Below are positions 20,850 through 29,762 of a DNA stretch of 64,000 nt, one piece after another; the stretch's first letter is position 1; the number at the start of each line of letters is the position of its first letter. The position numbers were made by a program, and so were the translations under genes. Source of the stretch: Pseudonocardia halophobica (GTDB taxonomy: Bacteria > Actinomycetota > Actinomycetes > Mycobacteriales > Pseudonocardiaceae); NCBI RefSeq assembly GCF_027922425.1, contig NZ_BSFQ01000008.1, positions 154,303-218,302 on the forward strand. Direction: 5' to 3'. The notes under the pieces are model-generated. The model worked only from the letters and a program-made list of their open reading frames with translations. It did not search any database and was not told the origin of the DNA.

Positions 20850-23198
20850 TCACTTGCCGCCGAGGAGACCGCCGACGGCCTCGGTCGTGCCCTCGAGCCC
20901 GCCCGTGACCGTCTTGGCCGCGCCGCCGACACCCTCGGAGGTCTCGCGCAGCAGCGAGCCGGAGCCGCCCTCGTCGCCGGAGCTCCCGGTGCCCGAACTC
21001 CGCGAGTCGGAGGAGGAGCCGGAGTCCGAGCCGCCCGACCCGGAGGAACGCGAGCCGGTGTCGGACCCGGAGCCGGAGTCGGACTCCGAGCCGGAGTCCG
21101 ACGCGGTCCGCGAGCCGCCGGACCGCGAGCCGTCGGACCGAGCCTCGGAAACACTCGATCCGGCGCCCGAGCCGCCCTGCGAGCCCGACCCGTCCAGCAG
21201 TCCGCCGACGGTGTCCCGGACCGGGGCCGGAGCCGCGCCGGTCACCGTCTCGACGGCCCGCGTGACGGGGGCGAGCGCGGTGGTCTGTTCGACTGCCGAG
21301 CCGGCCTGGCCGGCCGCACCCCGAGTCCCGCCGCCGACGGCGCCGACCAGGTCCTTCACGGGACCGGGCGCGGCCTCGGTCACGGTCTCGACGGCCTTCG
21401 CGACGGGTGCGAGCGTCGCGGTCTGCTCGACCGCCGAGCCGGCCTGGCCGGCCGCACCCTGCGCCGCCGCGGCGGCGGGCGCCTGCGAGGCCGGGGTGCC
21501 CTGGGTGGCCGCCGACGTGTCGAGCAGTCCGGTCACCGGAGCGGCCGCCTTGAGCAGCGGGTCGGTGACCGGGGCGGCCGCCTTGAGCAGCGGCGCGGTG
21601 AGCGGGGCCGCGGCGGACAGCACCGGGGTGGTGACCGGCTCGAGGACGTCGGCGAGCGGCGTCACGGCGGGCTTGAGGGCGTCCGCCACGGGGGCGACGA
21701 CGTGCCCGGTCACCGGGGCCACGACGTCGTCGACGACCGGTGTGGTGAGCGGGCCGACCGCACCGGCGAGCGGCGCGACGACGGGCGCCGCGGCCGACGA
21801 GACCGCCCCGCCGACGGCACCGACGGTCCCGGTCGCGACCTGCGCGACCGGCTGCACGACGGGCTTCACCATGCCGACGACCTGCTGCGCGGTCTGGTTC
21901 ACCGGCTCGAGCACGGGCGCCGCGGTCCGGCCGACGTTCTCGACGACACCGGTGACGCCGCGCGTCACGGGGGCCAGCGGCGCGGCGGCGTGGTCCACGC
22001 CGCCCACGACACCACCGACCGCCTCGCTCACCGGCGCGACGACGCCGCCGCCGACGGCGGAGGTCACGGGCTTGACGACGCCGCGGCCGACCGAGTCGGT
22101 CACCGGGGTCAGCACCTCGCCGACGGGCTCCGTGACGCCGCCGCCGATCCCCCCGACCACACCGCCGACCGTGCCGACCACGCCACCGACGATGCTGCCG
22201 TCGCCCGACCCGCCGGAGCCGCCGGGGACGGTGCCACCGCCGGTGGAGCCGCCGCCGGGCGTACCGCCGCCGGTGGAGCCGCCGTCGCCGAAGATCGGGG
22301 ACAGGATGTTCGGGGCCGTCGCGGTTCCGCCGGTGGCCGGCGCGGCACCGGCGCCGATGCCGCCCGCGGCGGGGACCGCGGCGACCGGCCCGACGAACGA
22401 CGCCGCGCCCGTGCCGGCCGTGGCCGTTCCGGCGGTCGCGCCGCCGAGCGCCGCCGCGGTGACCGGGTCGACCAGCGCCGACGGGAAGGCGACCGTCATC
22501 CAGGAGGTCGGCGCGGCCTGACCCGCCTCGAGACCGCCGACGCCACCGACCAGGGAGCCCTGGATCCCGTCCCGCAGCGACATGCCGGGGAAGCTGCCGT
22601 CCGCGGCGGCCTGCGCCTCGGAGCTGCGGTTGGAGGTCTCGGTGAGGATCGCCGCGGCGAGCACCGAGCCGGTGGCCACGAGCGCGCCCGCGGCGACGGC
22701 GGCGCGCCGGGCGCCGGGGTGGCTGCGCCGGCCGAGCTGCGCGGGACGCGGCTGGATGGGCCGGTCGAGGGGGTGCGGCGCGCGGGGCTCGCGGCGCAGG
22801 AGCGCGCCGACGGAGATGATCTGGCCGGGTCGCGGGTCCTCGGGGTCCGGCAGCGCGTGGCTCCCCGTCACCGGGGCGTCCTCGAGGTCGTCGTCGAGGT
22901 CGTCGAGGTCTGCGAGGTCCTCGAGCTCGTCGGGTCCGGCGACCGGGGGCGCCGACGCGGCGTCGGCCGCGTCGACGAGGTCCTCCGGCGCGGGCCGCGG
23001 AGCGGGGATCCGGGGCAGCGGGCGGCGGTCGCCGTCGGACTCGGAGGGACCCTCCGCGGCGGGCGCGGCCGGGGCCGGTGCCTGCGGGGCGTCGGTGGCC
23101 GCGCGCTGGGCGGGGACACCGCGACGCAGCAGCTCCGCCACCGTGACGGGGTTCTCCGGCGGCAGCGGGTTGCCGACGCGGTGCTCGAACGTGGCCAC
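20850..23198 (-). CDS. Large repetitive membrane-anchored envelope protein
   Basis: A 782-residue protein of no family I recognise. Residues 1-150 are an acidic, Pro-rich cytoplasmic part; about 160-185 is a single hydrophobic segment after a basic stretch (GARRAAVAAGALVATGSVL), so the remainder is predicted outside the cell. The outer part is built of imperfect modules based on APVTDPLLK- and GVTEPVGEV-like units, includes a 46-residue tandem duplication (both copies contain GQAGSAVEQT and AVETVT), and then a Ser-Asp/Ser-Gly-rich stretch of about 70 residues like staphylococcal SD-repeat stalks. It ends LEGTTEAVGGLLGGK. GTG at 23198 has AGGAGG 10 bp upstream. A surface or cell-wall-spanning structural role is an inference. 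Confidence 0.7.
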   Translation of the reverse strand: MATFEHRVGNPLPPENPVTVAELLRRGVPAQRAATDAPQAPAPAAPAAEGPSESDGDRRPLPRIPAPRPAPEDLVDAADAASAPPVAGPDELEDLADLDDLDDDLEDAPVTGSHALPDPEDPRPGQIISVGALLRREPRAPHPLDRPIQPRPAQLGRRSHPGARRAAVAAGALVATGSVLAAAILTETSNRSSEAQAAADGSFPGMSLRDGIQGSLVGGVGGLEAGQAAPTSWMTVAFPSALVDPVTAAALGGATAGTATAGTGAASFVGPVAAVPAAGGIGAGAAPATGGTATAPNILSPIFGDGGSTGGGTPGGGSTGGGTVPGGSGGSGDGSIVGGVVGTVGGVVGGIGGGVTEPVGEVLTPVTDSVGRGVVKPVTSAVGGGVVAPVSEAVGGVVGGVDHAAAPLAPVTRGVTGVVENVGRTAAPVLEPVNQTAQQVVGMVKPVVQPVAQVATGTVGAVGGAVSSAAAPVVAPLAGAVGPLTTPVVDDVVAPVTGHVVAPVADALKPAVTPLADVLEPVTTPVLSAAAPLTAPLLKAAAPVTDPLLKAAAPVTGLLDTSAATQGTPASQAPAAAAAQGAAGQAGSAVEQTATLAPVAKAVETVTEAAPGPVKDLVGAVGGGTRGAAGQAGSAVEQTTALAPVTRAVETVTGAAPAPVRDTVGGLLDGSGSQGGSGAGSSVSEARSDGSRSGGSRTASDSGSESDSGSGSDTGSRSSGSGGSDSGSSSDSRSSGTGSSGDEGGSGSLLRETSEGVGGAAKTVTGGLEGTTEAVGGLLGGK

Positions 23199-23512
23199 GA
23201 CCGGCCGACCTCCTCAGGGAGCGCGGGGAGCGACCCGGTCAGGTCTACCGGAGTCACGCGCTGTTCACCAAGTGTCATTCGCCCGCTCATCGCGGGTAGG
23301 TCGTTCGGGTGAACTCCGCTCATCGAAGGAGGTCGACCGCTGACCGTGCGGTGACCGGCACAAAATCGTCTCGCGATCCTGGTTCGCGCAGGTCGGACGG
23401 GGTCTGGCGGCCCGTCGTCAGGCCTTCACGGGGCGTGACGAGAAGGCCGATCGTCATGACGTAGCGTCACGTCACGACTCGGACACATTCCGTGCCCGGT
23501 CCCCGCCCCCGG
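23199..23512. other. Intergenic region with promoter and possible terminator
   Basis: No gene is apparent. 23421-23448 is an interrupted inverted repeat (GGCCTTCACG / CGTGA-CGA-GAAGGCC) about 65 bp beyond the stop of the leftward small membrane gene and could end its transcript. Nearer 23198 lie duplicated GCTCATCG words and GTTCAC/GTGAAC half-sites that may belong to the promoter of the 782-residue gene. Confidence 0.4.
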
Positions 23513-23821
23513 TCAGCGGGAGGTCGGGTACTTCGCGCGCTCCTGCTGCAGGCCGCGGTAGCCCACGACGCCGCCGCCGGCCGCGAGCAGCATGCCGATG
23601 ACGTCGGCCGTGAGGCTCGGGCCGCTCGTGATGAGCAGGCCGAGCAGCGCGACGCCGGTGGCACCGGCCGCGACCGGGATGCGGGTGCGGGTGTAGGCGG
23701 CGATCTCGGCGCCGGCCGCACCCTTCTTCTTGGCGGCGTTGTTCAGCATCGCCACGTAGCCGACGTGGCCGAGGGCGGCCAACAGCCCGATCAGAGCGAT
23801 CAGCGAGAAGACGATCCCCAT
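23513..23821 (-). CDS. Small conserved-type membrane protein
   Basis: A 102-residue protein with an N-terminal membrane segment (GIVFSLIALIGLLAALGHVG), a basic loop (NNAAKKKG), and two further hydrophobic stretches around residues 50-85. No family assigned. The ATG at 23821 was taken; tandem GTG codons at 23830 would add three residues. Lies between the envelope protein gene and chorismate mutase, in the same direction as both. Confidence 0.7.
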   Translation of the reverse strand: MGIVFSLIALIGLLAALGHVGYVAMLNNAAKKKGAAGAEIAAYTRTRIPVAAGATGVALLGLLITSGPSLTADVIGMLLAAGGGVVGYRGLQQERAKYPTSR

Positions 23822-23922
23822 GGACACCACAGTGCCACGGCGGGGCCGCTCCGTGCGGGGGATTCGCCGGGCGGCGACGCGCTCCTCAGCGGGGCCTCAG
23901 CCGCCGCGACCGGCGGCCCGCC

Positions 23923-24222
23923 TCAGCGCGCGCCGAGCCGCCCGCGCCCGAGGCGCAGCAGGAGCATGGCGAGCTCGCGGCCCTCGGCGCCGAGCTCGCG
24001 GAAGCGGGAGAGGACCGTGATCTCCCGGCTGTAGACGATGCGCGGCCCGCCGGCCGCCATCCGCGCCGACCCGATCCGCTGCGAGACCTCGGTGCGTCGC
24101 TTGACCAGACGCAGGATCTCGGCGTCGAGGTGGTCGATCTCCTTGCGGAGCTCGGCGATCTCGGCGTCGGTCGGGGCCGGGGCGGGGACCTCGGCGGCGG
24201 TGTGGTCGTCGGTCACGGACAT
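23923..24222 (-). CDS. Chorismate mutase (AroQ type)
   Basis: A 99-residue all-helical enzyme that converts chorismate to prephenate for Phe and Tyr synthesis. The AroQ pattern is clear: ELRKEIDHLDAEILRLVKRR at residues 24-43 and a second helix with REITVLSRFREL. It lacks a signal peptide, so it is the cytoplasmic form and corresponds to M. tuberculosis Rv0948c, which works in complex with DAHP synthase. It is divergent from pcrA, as in mycobacteria (Rv0948c-Rv0949). Confidence 0.9.
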   Translation of the reverse strand: MSVTDDHTAAEVPAPAPTDAEIAELRKEIDHLDAEILRLVKRRTEVSQRIGSARMAAGGPRIVYSREITVLSRFRELGAEGRELAMLLLRLGRGRLGAR

Positions 24223-24457
24223 CGGTCTACTCCTCACGAGGGGCGTCCACCGACCCCGGACAGTAAGAAGCCCCGGGTCCGTGGACTCCGGGGCGTCGGT
24301 TCTGCTGCGTCAGCGGGCGACGGGTGCCGGAATCCGGTACCCGTAGAAAAATCGTCCCGTCGACGAGGTGCGGTGCACGCGGACAGTCTGCCACACGGCG
24401 CGCGGCCGTGCGCCGATTCCGGTTCCGTCGGGGGACGGCGGTACCGTGTTCGACACG

Positions 24458-26797
24458 ATGAGCGCTCTGTTCGAACTTCCCGCCCAGGCTCCGGTGGAGC
24501 CGAAGACGAAGCGCGGCGCGGCACTGCTGGAGGGGCTGAACCCCAAGCAGCGCGAGGCCGTCACGCACGCGGGGAGCCCGCTGCTGATCGTCGCGGGGGC
24601 GGGGTCGGGGAAGACCCGGGTGCTCACCCACCGGATCGGCTGGCTGCTCGCCGAGCGGAGCGTGCACCCGGGCGAGATCATGGCGATCACCTTCACCAAC
24701 AAGGCCGCCGCCGAGATGAAGGAGCGGGTCGACGGGCTGGTCGGCCGCCGGTCGCAGGCGATGTGGGTCTCGACCTTCCACTCCATGTGCGTGCGGATCC
24801 TGCGCCGCGAGGCCAAGCACCTGGGCGTGCGCAGCGCCTTCTCGGTCTACGACGCGGACGACACCCGCCGGCTGATCGGGATCGTCGCGCGGGACCAGGA
24901 GCTGGACCCGAAGAAGTTCGCCGCCCGGTCGCTGGCCGCGCAGATCTCGAACCTGAAGAACGAGCTGATCACGGCGGAGGACTTCGCGCAGCGCGCGGGC
25001 AACGAGCACGAGCGCCGGGTCGCGCAGGTCTACGCGACCTACCAGGAGCGGCTCCGCCAGGCCAACGCCTTCGACTTCGACGACCTGATCATGGAGACGG
25101 TCGCGCTGCTGCAGCGGATGCCGGCCGTGGCCGAGTACTACCGCCGCCGCTTCCGGCACGTGCTGGTCGACGAGTACCAGGACACCAACCACGCGCAGTA
25201 CGCGCTGGTCCGCGAGCTGGTCGCGCCCGCGACCGCGGGCGCGGTGCCGGCCGAGCTGTGCGTGGTCGGCGACTCGGACCAGTCGATCTACGCGTTCCGC
25301 GGCGCCAACATCCGCAACATCGTCGAGTTCGAGCAGGACTTCCCCAACGCGACCACGGTCCTGCTCGAGCAGAACTACCGCTCCACGCAGACCATCCTGT
25401 CCGCGGCCAACGCGGTCATCGCCCGCAACCCGAACCGCCGCGACAAGCGGCTGTGGTCGGAGCAGGGGGACGGCGAGCGGATCGTCGGCTACGTCGCCGA
25501 CAACGAGCACGACGAGGCGAGCTTCGTCGGGCAGGAGATCGACCGGCTCGTCGACTCCGGGGAGTTCCGCAACTGCGACATCGCCGTCTTCTACCGGACC
25601 AACGCCCAGTCCCGCGTCTTCGAGGACGTGTTCCTGCGGATCGGGCTGCCGTACAAGGTCGTCGGCGGCGTGCGGTTCTACGAGCGCAAGGAGATCCGGG
25701 ACGCGCTGGCCTACCTGCGCGTGCTGTCCAACCCGGAGGACACGGTCAGCCTGCGCCGGATCCTCAACGTGCCCAAGCGCGGCATCGGGGACCGGGCGGA
25801 GGGCCTGGTCGCGGACTACGCCGAGCGGCAGCGGATCTCGTTCAGCCAGGCCCTGCGGGTCGCGGCGGAGGAGCCGGAGAAGCTGCCCGAGCTCGCCACG
25901 CGGAGCCAGCGCAACATCGCCGGGTTCCAGCGGATGCTCGACGAGCTGCGCGAGGGCGTCGACCGCGGCGACGAGACCGCCGAGATCCTCGAGAACGTCT
26001 ACGGCCGGACCGGCTACACCGAGGCCCTGGAGGCCAGCGAGGACCCGCAGGACGGCACCCGGCTGGAGAACCTCGCCGAGCTCGTCACGGTCGCCCGGGA
26101 GTTCGCCGGGGACGCGGCGGTCGCGGACCTGGACGACTCGGACGTCGAGGTCGGCGCCCCGGAGCCCGGCTCGCTGGCCGCGTTCCTGGAGCGGGTCGCC
26201 CTGGTGGCCGACGCCGACTCCATCCCGGACGACGACCAGGGCATGGTCACCCTGATGACCCTGCACACCGCGAAGGGCCTGGAGTTCCCGGTCGTGTTCC
26301 TCACCGGCTGGGAGGACGGGATCTTCCCGCACATGCGCACGCTCGGGGACCCGGACGAGATGGCCGAGGAGCGCCGGCTCGCCTACGTCGGCATCACCCG
26401 TGCCCAGCAACGGCTGTTCCTGTCCCGGGCGATCGTGCGGTCCGCCTTCGGCCAGCCGAGCACCAACCCGGCCTCGCGGTTCCTCGACGAGGTCCCGGCC
26501 GAGCTCGTCGACTGGGCGCGTTCCGAGCCGGAGCGGCCGTCGGCGCCGGTGGGCCGGTTCGGGTTCGGCCGCCGGTCCACGGCCACCGACCGCGGGGACT
26601 GGAAGGTCCCGCAGCGCGCGCTGAACGCCGAGCTGCACCTCGAGGTGGGGGACCGGGTCAACCACGACAAGTACGGGCTGGGCACGGTCGTCGCGTCCGA
26701 CGGCGTGGGGCCGAGGGCCACGGTGACGATCGACTTCGGCAGCGCAGGCACGGTGCGGCTGATGCTGATCGGCGGCGTCCCGATGCAGAAGCTCTGA
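24458..26797 (+). CDS. pcrA: ATP-dependent DNA helicase PcrA/UvrD1
   Basis: A 779-residue superfamily 1A helicase (3'-5') for nucleotide excision repair and replication restart, equivalent to UvrD1 of mycobacteria (771 residues). Motif I is AGAGSGKT, then ITFTNKAAAEM (Ia), VDEYQDTN (II), GDSDQSIYAFRGA (III), EQNYRSTQ (IV), TLHTAKGLEFPVVF (V) and AYVGITRA (VI). The C-terminal tail ends in a Tudor-like LGTVVASDGVGPRATVTIDF segment, which in UvrD1/PcrA contacts RNA polymerase or Ku. ATG at 24458 is 11 bp after TACCGT, so the mRNA may be nearly leaderless. Confidence 0.96.
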   Translation: MSALFELPAQAPVEPKTKRGAALLEGLNPKQREAVTHAGSPLLIVAGAGSGKTRVLTHRIGWLLAERSVHPGEIMAITFTNKAAAEMKERVDGLVGRRSQAMWVSTFHSMCVRILRREAKHLGVRSAFSVYDADDTRRLIGIVARDQELDPKKFAARSLAAQISNLKNELITAEDFAQRAGNEHERRVAQVYATYQERLRQANAFDFDDLIMETVALLQRMPAVAEYYRRRFRHVLVDEYQDTNHAQYALVRELVAPATAGAVPAELCVVGDSDQSIYAFRGANIRNIVEFEQDFPNATTVLLEQNYRSTQTILSAANAVIARNPNRRDKRLWSEQGDGERIVGYVADNEHDEASFVGQEIDRLVDSGEFRNCDIAVFYRTNAQSRVFEDVFLRIGLPYKVVGGVRFYERKEIRDALAYLRVLSNPEDTVSLRRILNVPKRGIGDRAEGLVADYAERQRISFSQALRVAAEEPEKLPELATRSQRNIAGFQRMLDELREGVDRGDETAEILENVYGRTGYTEALEASEDPQDGTRLENLAELVTVAREFAGDAAVADLDDSDVEVGAPEPGSLAAFLERVALVADADSIPDDDQGMVTLMTLHTAKGLEFPVVFLTGWEDGIFPHMRTLGDPDEMAEERRLAYVGITRAQQRLFLSRAIVRSAFGQPSTNPASRFLDEVPAELVDWARSEPERPSAPVGRFGFGRRSTATDRGDWKVPQRALNAELHLEVGDRVNHDKYGLGTVVASDGVGPRATVTIDFGSAGTVRLMLIGGVPMQKL

Positions 26798-26810
26798 CCG
26801 GCGTCGGCAT

Positions 26811-26872
26811 GATCGCTGTCTCCGTGCACTGGTGGTTCCGCAAGAAACCGTGAGTGCAGCGGATCGGCGATC
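26811..26872. terminator. Nested inverted repeat downstream of pcrA
   Basis: Outer arms GATCGC (26811-26816) / GCGATC (26867-26872) and inner arms TGCACT (26825-26830) / AGTGCA (26853-26858) form a nested hairpin 14 bp after the pcrA stop. It may end pcrA transcription. The GATC-edged design resembles repeats near 39600. Confidence 0.45.
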
Positions 26873-27025
26873 CTGGTCTTCAGTCGGCACCGCCCGCTGT
26901 CGGGTGCTGACGGGTTCAGGTGCTGACCGCCCTGCACCGACGTCATTGCTGTTGGCGTGCACCGACGGCCGAGCCGTCCACCGCCCAGCGACTTGCCGAA
27001 CCACGATGCGAATCCGCCGAATAAG

Positions 27026-27115
27026 GGAACCATGAGGCGCGGAAAGACCCGTCCGAAACGCGTTATGGAACCATAATGCGCGGAAAGGGCCTGTCCGTGC
27101 GCGTCGTGGAACCAT
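27026..27115. repeat. 41-bp tandem repeat, two and a fraction copies
   Basis: GGAACCAT begins units at 27026, 27067 and 27108, an exact 41-bp period. The first two units share GCGCGGAAAG and a GTCCG...CGCG core with several substitutions; the third is cut short. The rest of the 26798-27126 gap shows no gene. Confidence 0.75.
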
Positions 27116-27126
27116 GATGCGCGCGA

Positions 27127-28146
27127 CTAGTCGGGGGAGTTCGCTCCGTCCCCGACGACGCGCAGGCCCATGGCCTGCAGGATCGGCAGCGGGTTCATCT
27201 TGTTCTTGCCCGCGTCCCAGATCTCGAAGTGCAGGTGCGGGCCGGTGGACTGCCCGCGGTTGCCGACCTCGGCGATCTCCTCACCGGCCGAGACGGTCTG
27301 CCCGACGCTCACCAGCGAGCGGTTGATGTGCCCGTAGACGGTGCGGGTGCCGTCGGCGTGCCGGAGCACCACCCATATCCCGAAGCCGCTGGCCGGCCCG
27401 GACTCCTCCACGACGCCGTCGGTGAAGGCGAAGATCGGGGTGCCGATCGGGGCGGCGAGGTCGATACCGTAGTGCGTGACGCCCCACCGCGCACCGAACC
27501 CGGAGGTGAACCGGCCGGTGGTCGGCAGGACGTAGGCCTCGCCGTGCTCCAGCACCGCCTGCGGGGCGCCGCCGGAGAGGGCCGCGTTGATCTGCCGAGC
27601 GGTCGCGGCGATCCGGGTGCCGATGTCGACGGCCTTGGTGAGGCTCGCGACGTCGAGCTCGGACTTCTCGTCGAGCACCGGCAGGGCCTGTGGCGAGGAG
27701 CCGGTCAGCTGGTCGGCGCCGATGGCCCGCGCGGCGGGCGTGGCCGGGTCGATCGAGTCCGCGGTGGGTCCGGCGGTCTCGTCCGCGACCGGCAGCATCG
27801 CGTTGGCGGCGAGCTTCTCGTACGGGTCCGCGGCCACGGCGGGGCCGGCGAGCGCCGTGAGCATCGTCTGCCCGGCGGCGACCAGCGCGCCGCCCGCACA
27901 GGCGGCGACGGTCGCGCGCACGCGCAGCGACACGGCGGGCGGCGCCGGAAGCCGGTGTCCCGCGCGCACCGTCGCGCGGGGGGTCGCGACGTGCTCGGGG
28001 ACCGGTCGGGCGCCGCGTGGGGAGCGGTGGCGCAAGACCTGCCCTTCTCTTCGTGCCGGGCCTCCGGGGCGCGCCGGCGTGGGTTCGGGGAAACCCTCGG
28101 CGCCGTTCGGGGTCGGCGCCGCGCCGTCGTGATCGCTCCGTGACAC
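27127..28146 (-). CDS. M23 family metallopeptidase (LytM domain)
   Basis: A 339-residue exported peptidoglycan hydrolase, equivalent to Rv0950c by gene order. A long basic N-terminus precedes a hydrophobic segment (about residues 75-105, ATVAACAGGALVAAGQTML, then AVAADP), which should act as signal anchor. The C-terminal LytM domain has the zinc ligands in THYGIDLAAP (His and Asp) and HLHFEIW, with GFGARWG before them. It should cleave peptide cross-links in the cell wall, or activate an amidase if a ligand is lost; all visible ligands are present. GTG start at 28146. Confidence 0.9.
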   Translation of the reverse strand: MSRSDHDGAAPTPNGAEGFPEPTPARPGGPARREGQVLRHRSPRGARPVPEHVATPRATVRAGHRLPAPPAVSLRVRATVAACAGGALVAAGQTMLTALAGPAVAADPYEKLAANAMLPVADETAGPTADSIDPATPAARAIGADQLTGSSPQALPVLDEKSELDVASLTKAVDIGTRIAATARQINAALSGGAPQAVLEHGEAYVLPTTGRFTSGFGARWGVTHYGIDLAAPIGTPIFAFTDGVVEESGPASGFGIWVVLRHADGTRTVYGHINRSLVSVGQTVSAGEEIAEVGNRGQSTGPHLHFEIWDAGKNKMNPLPILQAMGLRVVGDGANSPD

Positions 28147-28235
28147 GGACGGCTCGAACCTAGCGGGCCGTCCCCGCCGCGTCCAACCCGACCCCCGGGT
28201 GGGCAGCCGGGTGCCGCCGATCGGACGACGGCGCG

Positions 28236-29210
28236 TCAGGAGGCGGGCGAGGAACGCTCACCCTGCGTGGCGGCGAGCCGTTCCCGGCGCCGCCGGCGCT
28301 GACGAAAAGGGTGGATCGGTAGCTCTCCGCGACTGGCCAGGCCGGTTACCACGGCGTGCACGGTGCGCGGGTCGACGGGCAGGGCGAGGTGTCCGACGTC
28401 GTCGAGCTCCAGTTCCGTGACGTCGAGGTCGGGGTGCCTCAGCCGCGCGTTGCGCTGTGGCACGACCATCTGGTCCATCCGGCTCCAGACGGCGAGGAAG
28501 CGGGTCGTGCAGTCCGGCGCGGGGCCGGCGAGCTCGGCCATCACCTCGGACCCGGGGCGCAGCTGCCGGGCGAGCGGGGTGGGCAGCAGGTACGCGGTGT
28601 TGGTGCCCGTGTGCGGGCTGCCGAGGGTCACGAGCGAGTCGACGAACTCGGAGCCGCCCAGGCGCTGCACGTAGTACCGCGCGATCACGCCGCCCAGCGA
28701 GTGCCCCACGATGTGCACCTTGTCGGCGCCGGTGGCCTCGCGCAGCCGGTCGACGTGCTCGCCGACCGCGCGGGCGGCGCTGCGGAGGTCGTCCGTGAGC
28801 AGGCTGTAGTTGATCGCGAGCACGGCGCCGAATCCGCGCTTGCGCAGCGCGCGCCGGAACACGGTGAACACCGACCGGTTGTCCATGATCCCGTGGATCA
28901 GGAGGACCGGCGTGCCGGCCGCCTCCACGTCGCCGCAGACGAAGCTGCGCTGGACCGGGTCCAGGTCGTCCGTGCGGTAGTGGGTGCGGGGCCGGATCGT
29001 CTCGCCGGCGAGCCCGACGGGATAGAGCGCGACGTGTGCGGCGAGCCAGGCGCTCTCCAGCACGAGCCCGCGCAGCCCGGCGGGGGAGGCGAAGGTCCGC
29101 GCGGCGTACCCGGCGGCCTCCCCGGCGTCGACCAGCGCCCGGCCCATGACGGAGCGTGCACCGTCGGCCGTCCTGGCCAGGCGGTGCAGTCCCGTGCGGA
29201 CCGACACCAT
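28236..29210 (-). CDS. Alpha/beta hydrolase, triacylglycerol-lipase-like
   Basis: A 324-residue hydrolase. The oxyanion strand is VLLIHGIMDNRS, the nucleophile elbow GHSLGG (in HIVGHSLGGVIARYY), the likely acid lies in FLAVWSRMDQMV and the His in DDVGHLALP. The PGAP1/lipase-2-like architecture suggests an ester or lipid substrate. A weak hydrophobic stretch near residues 48-65 may associate it with the membrane; no cleavable signal is evident. ATG at 29210; a GTG one codon later is an alternative. The C-terminus is Arg-rich. Confidence 0.82.
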   Translation of the reverse strand: MVSVRTGLHRLARTADGARSVMGRALVDAGEAAGYAARTFASPAGLRGLVLESAWLAAHVALYPVGLAGETIRPRTHYRTDDLDPVQRSFVCGDVEAAGTPVLLIHGIMDNRSVFTVFRRALRKRGFGAVLAINYSLLTDDLRSAARAVGEHVDRLREATGADKVHIVGHSLGGVIARYYVQRLGGSEFVDSLVTLGSPHTGTNTAYLLPTPLARQLRPGSEVMAELAGPAPDCTTRFLAVWSRMDQMVVPQRNARLRHPDLDVTELELDDVGHLALPVDPRTVHAVVTGLASRGELPIHPFRQRRRRRERLAATQGERSSPAS

Positions 29211-29762
29211 GAACAGACGATAAGTCGGAATCCGGGAATCCGCCGGGTAACGCGACGGAAATATCCGAACGGCCGCGTGACGACCTCCCCGTCCGATGAG
29301 GCGGCCGAACGGAGCAGTGTCGCCCGGTGATCGGCCCAAGAATTCCAATCGGCCGGGTCGGAGCGTCGCCGGACGCCGAGGGGTGCTGGTCGGCCCGGGT
29401 GAGGCGATTCTCGAACGCCGGGTCCCCGTCACAGCGCGTCACCGGCACGGCCGGGCGGGACCACCCGGCTGCCGCGACCCCGCACGGGTGAGGCGCAGGC
29501 CTCCCCGCGGACGACTCGTTGGTCACAGGCGGCCCGCGCCCCGGGCCGAATCCGGCAGGCACGACGGGTGTGCGGAGGTTTACTTCGAGGTCGGTGAGGC
29601 AGCTCACCTGGGCGGATGTCATGAAGGAGCAGGGGCGTCGCTAGGGTCCAACGTCGGAGTAGGTCTCTACGTGCGGGCACCTCGCAGGGCGGGCACGGCC
29701 ATCGCCGCGTCCCCGGTCCTCGCGACGCTTGCCGGCACAGCGACGTGAATCGGGAGAGCCGA
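29211..29762. promoter_or_regulatory. Long intergenic region upstream of sucC
   Basis: 552 bp without a gene I can support. It separates the leftward lipase gene from rightward sucCD and must hold both promoters. Visible elements: an inverted repeat GGTGAG-N4-CTCACC at 29593-29608 and a TAGGGT -10-like hexamer at 29642-29647, which would give a sucC leader of about 110 bp. No riboswitch fold is recognised. Confidence 0.4.

Noticed and set aside
29211..29762. Riboswitch upstream of sucC
   Set aside because: Only a short 6-bp hairpin is visible; no conserved cobalamin, TPP or SAM elements could be found by eye.
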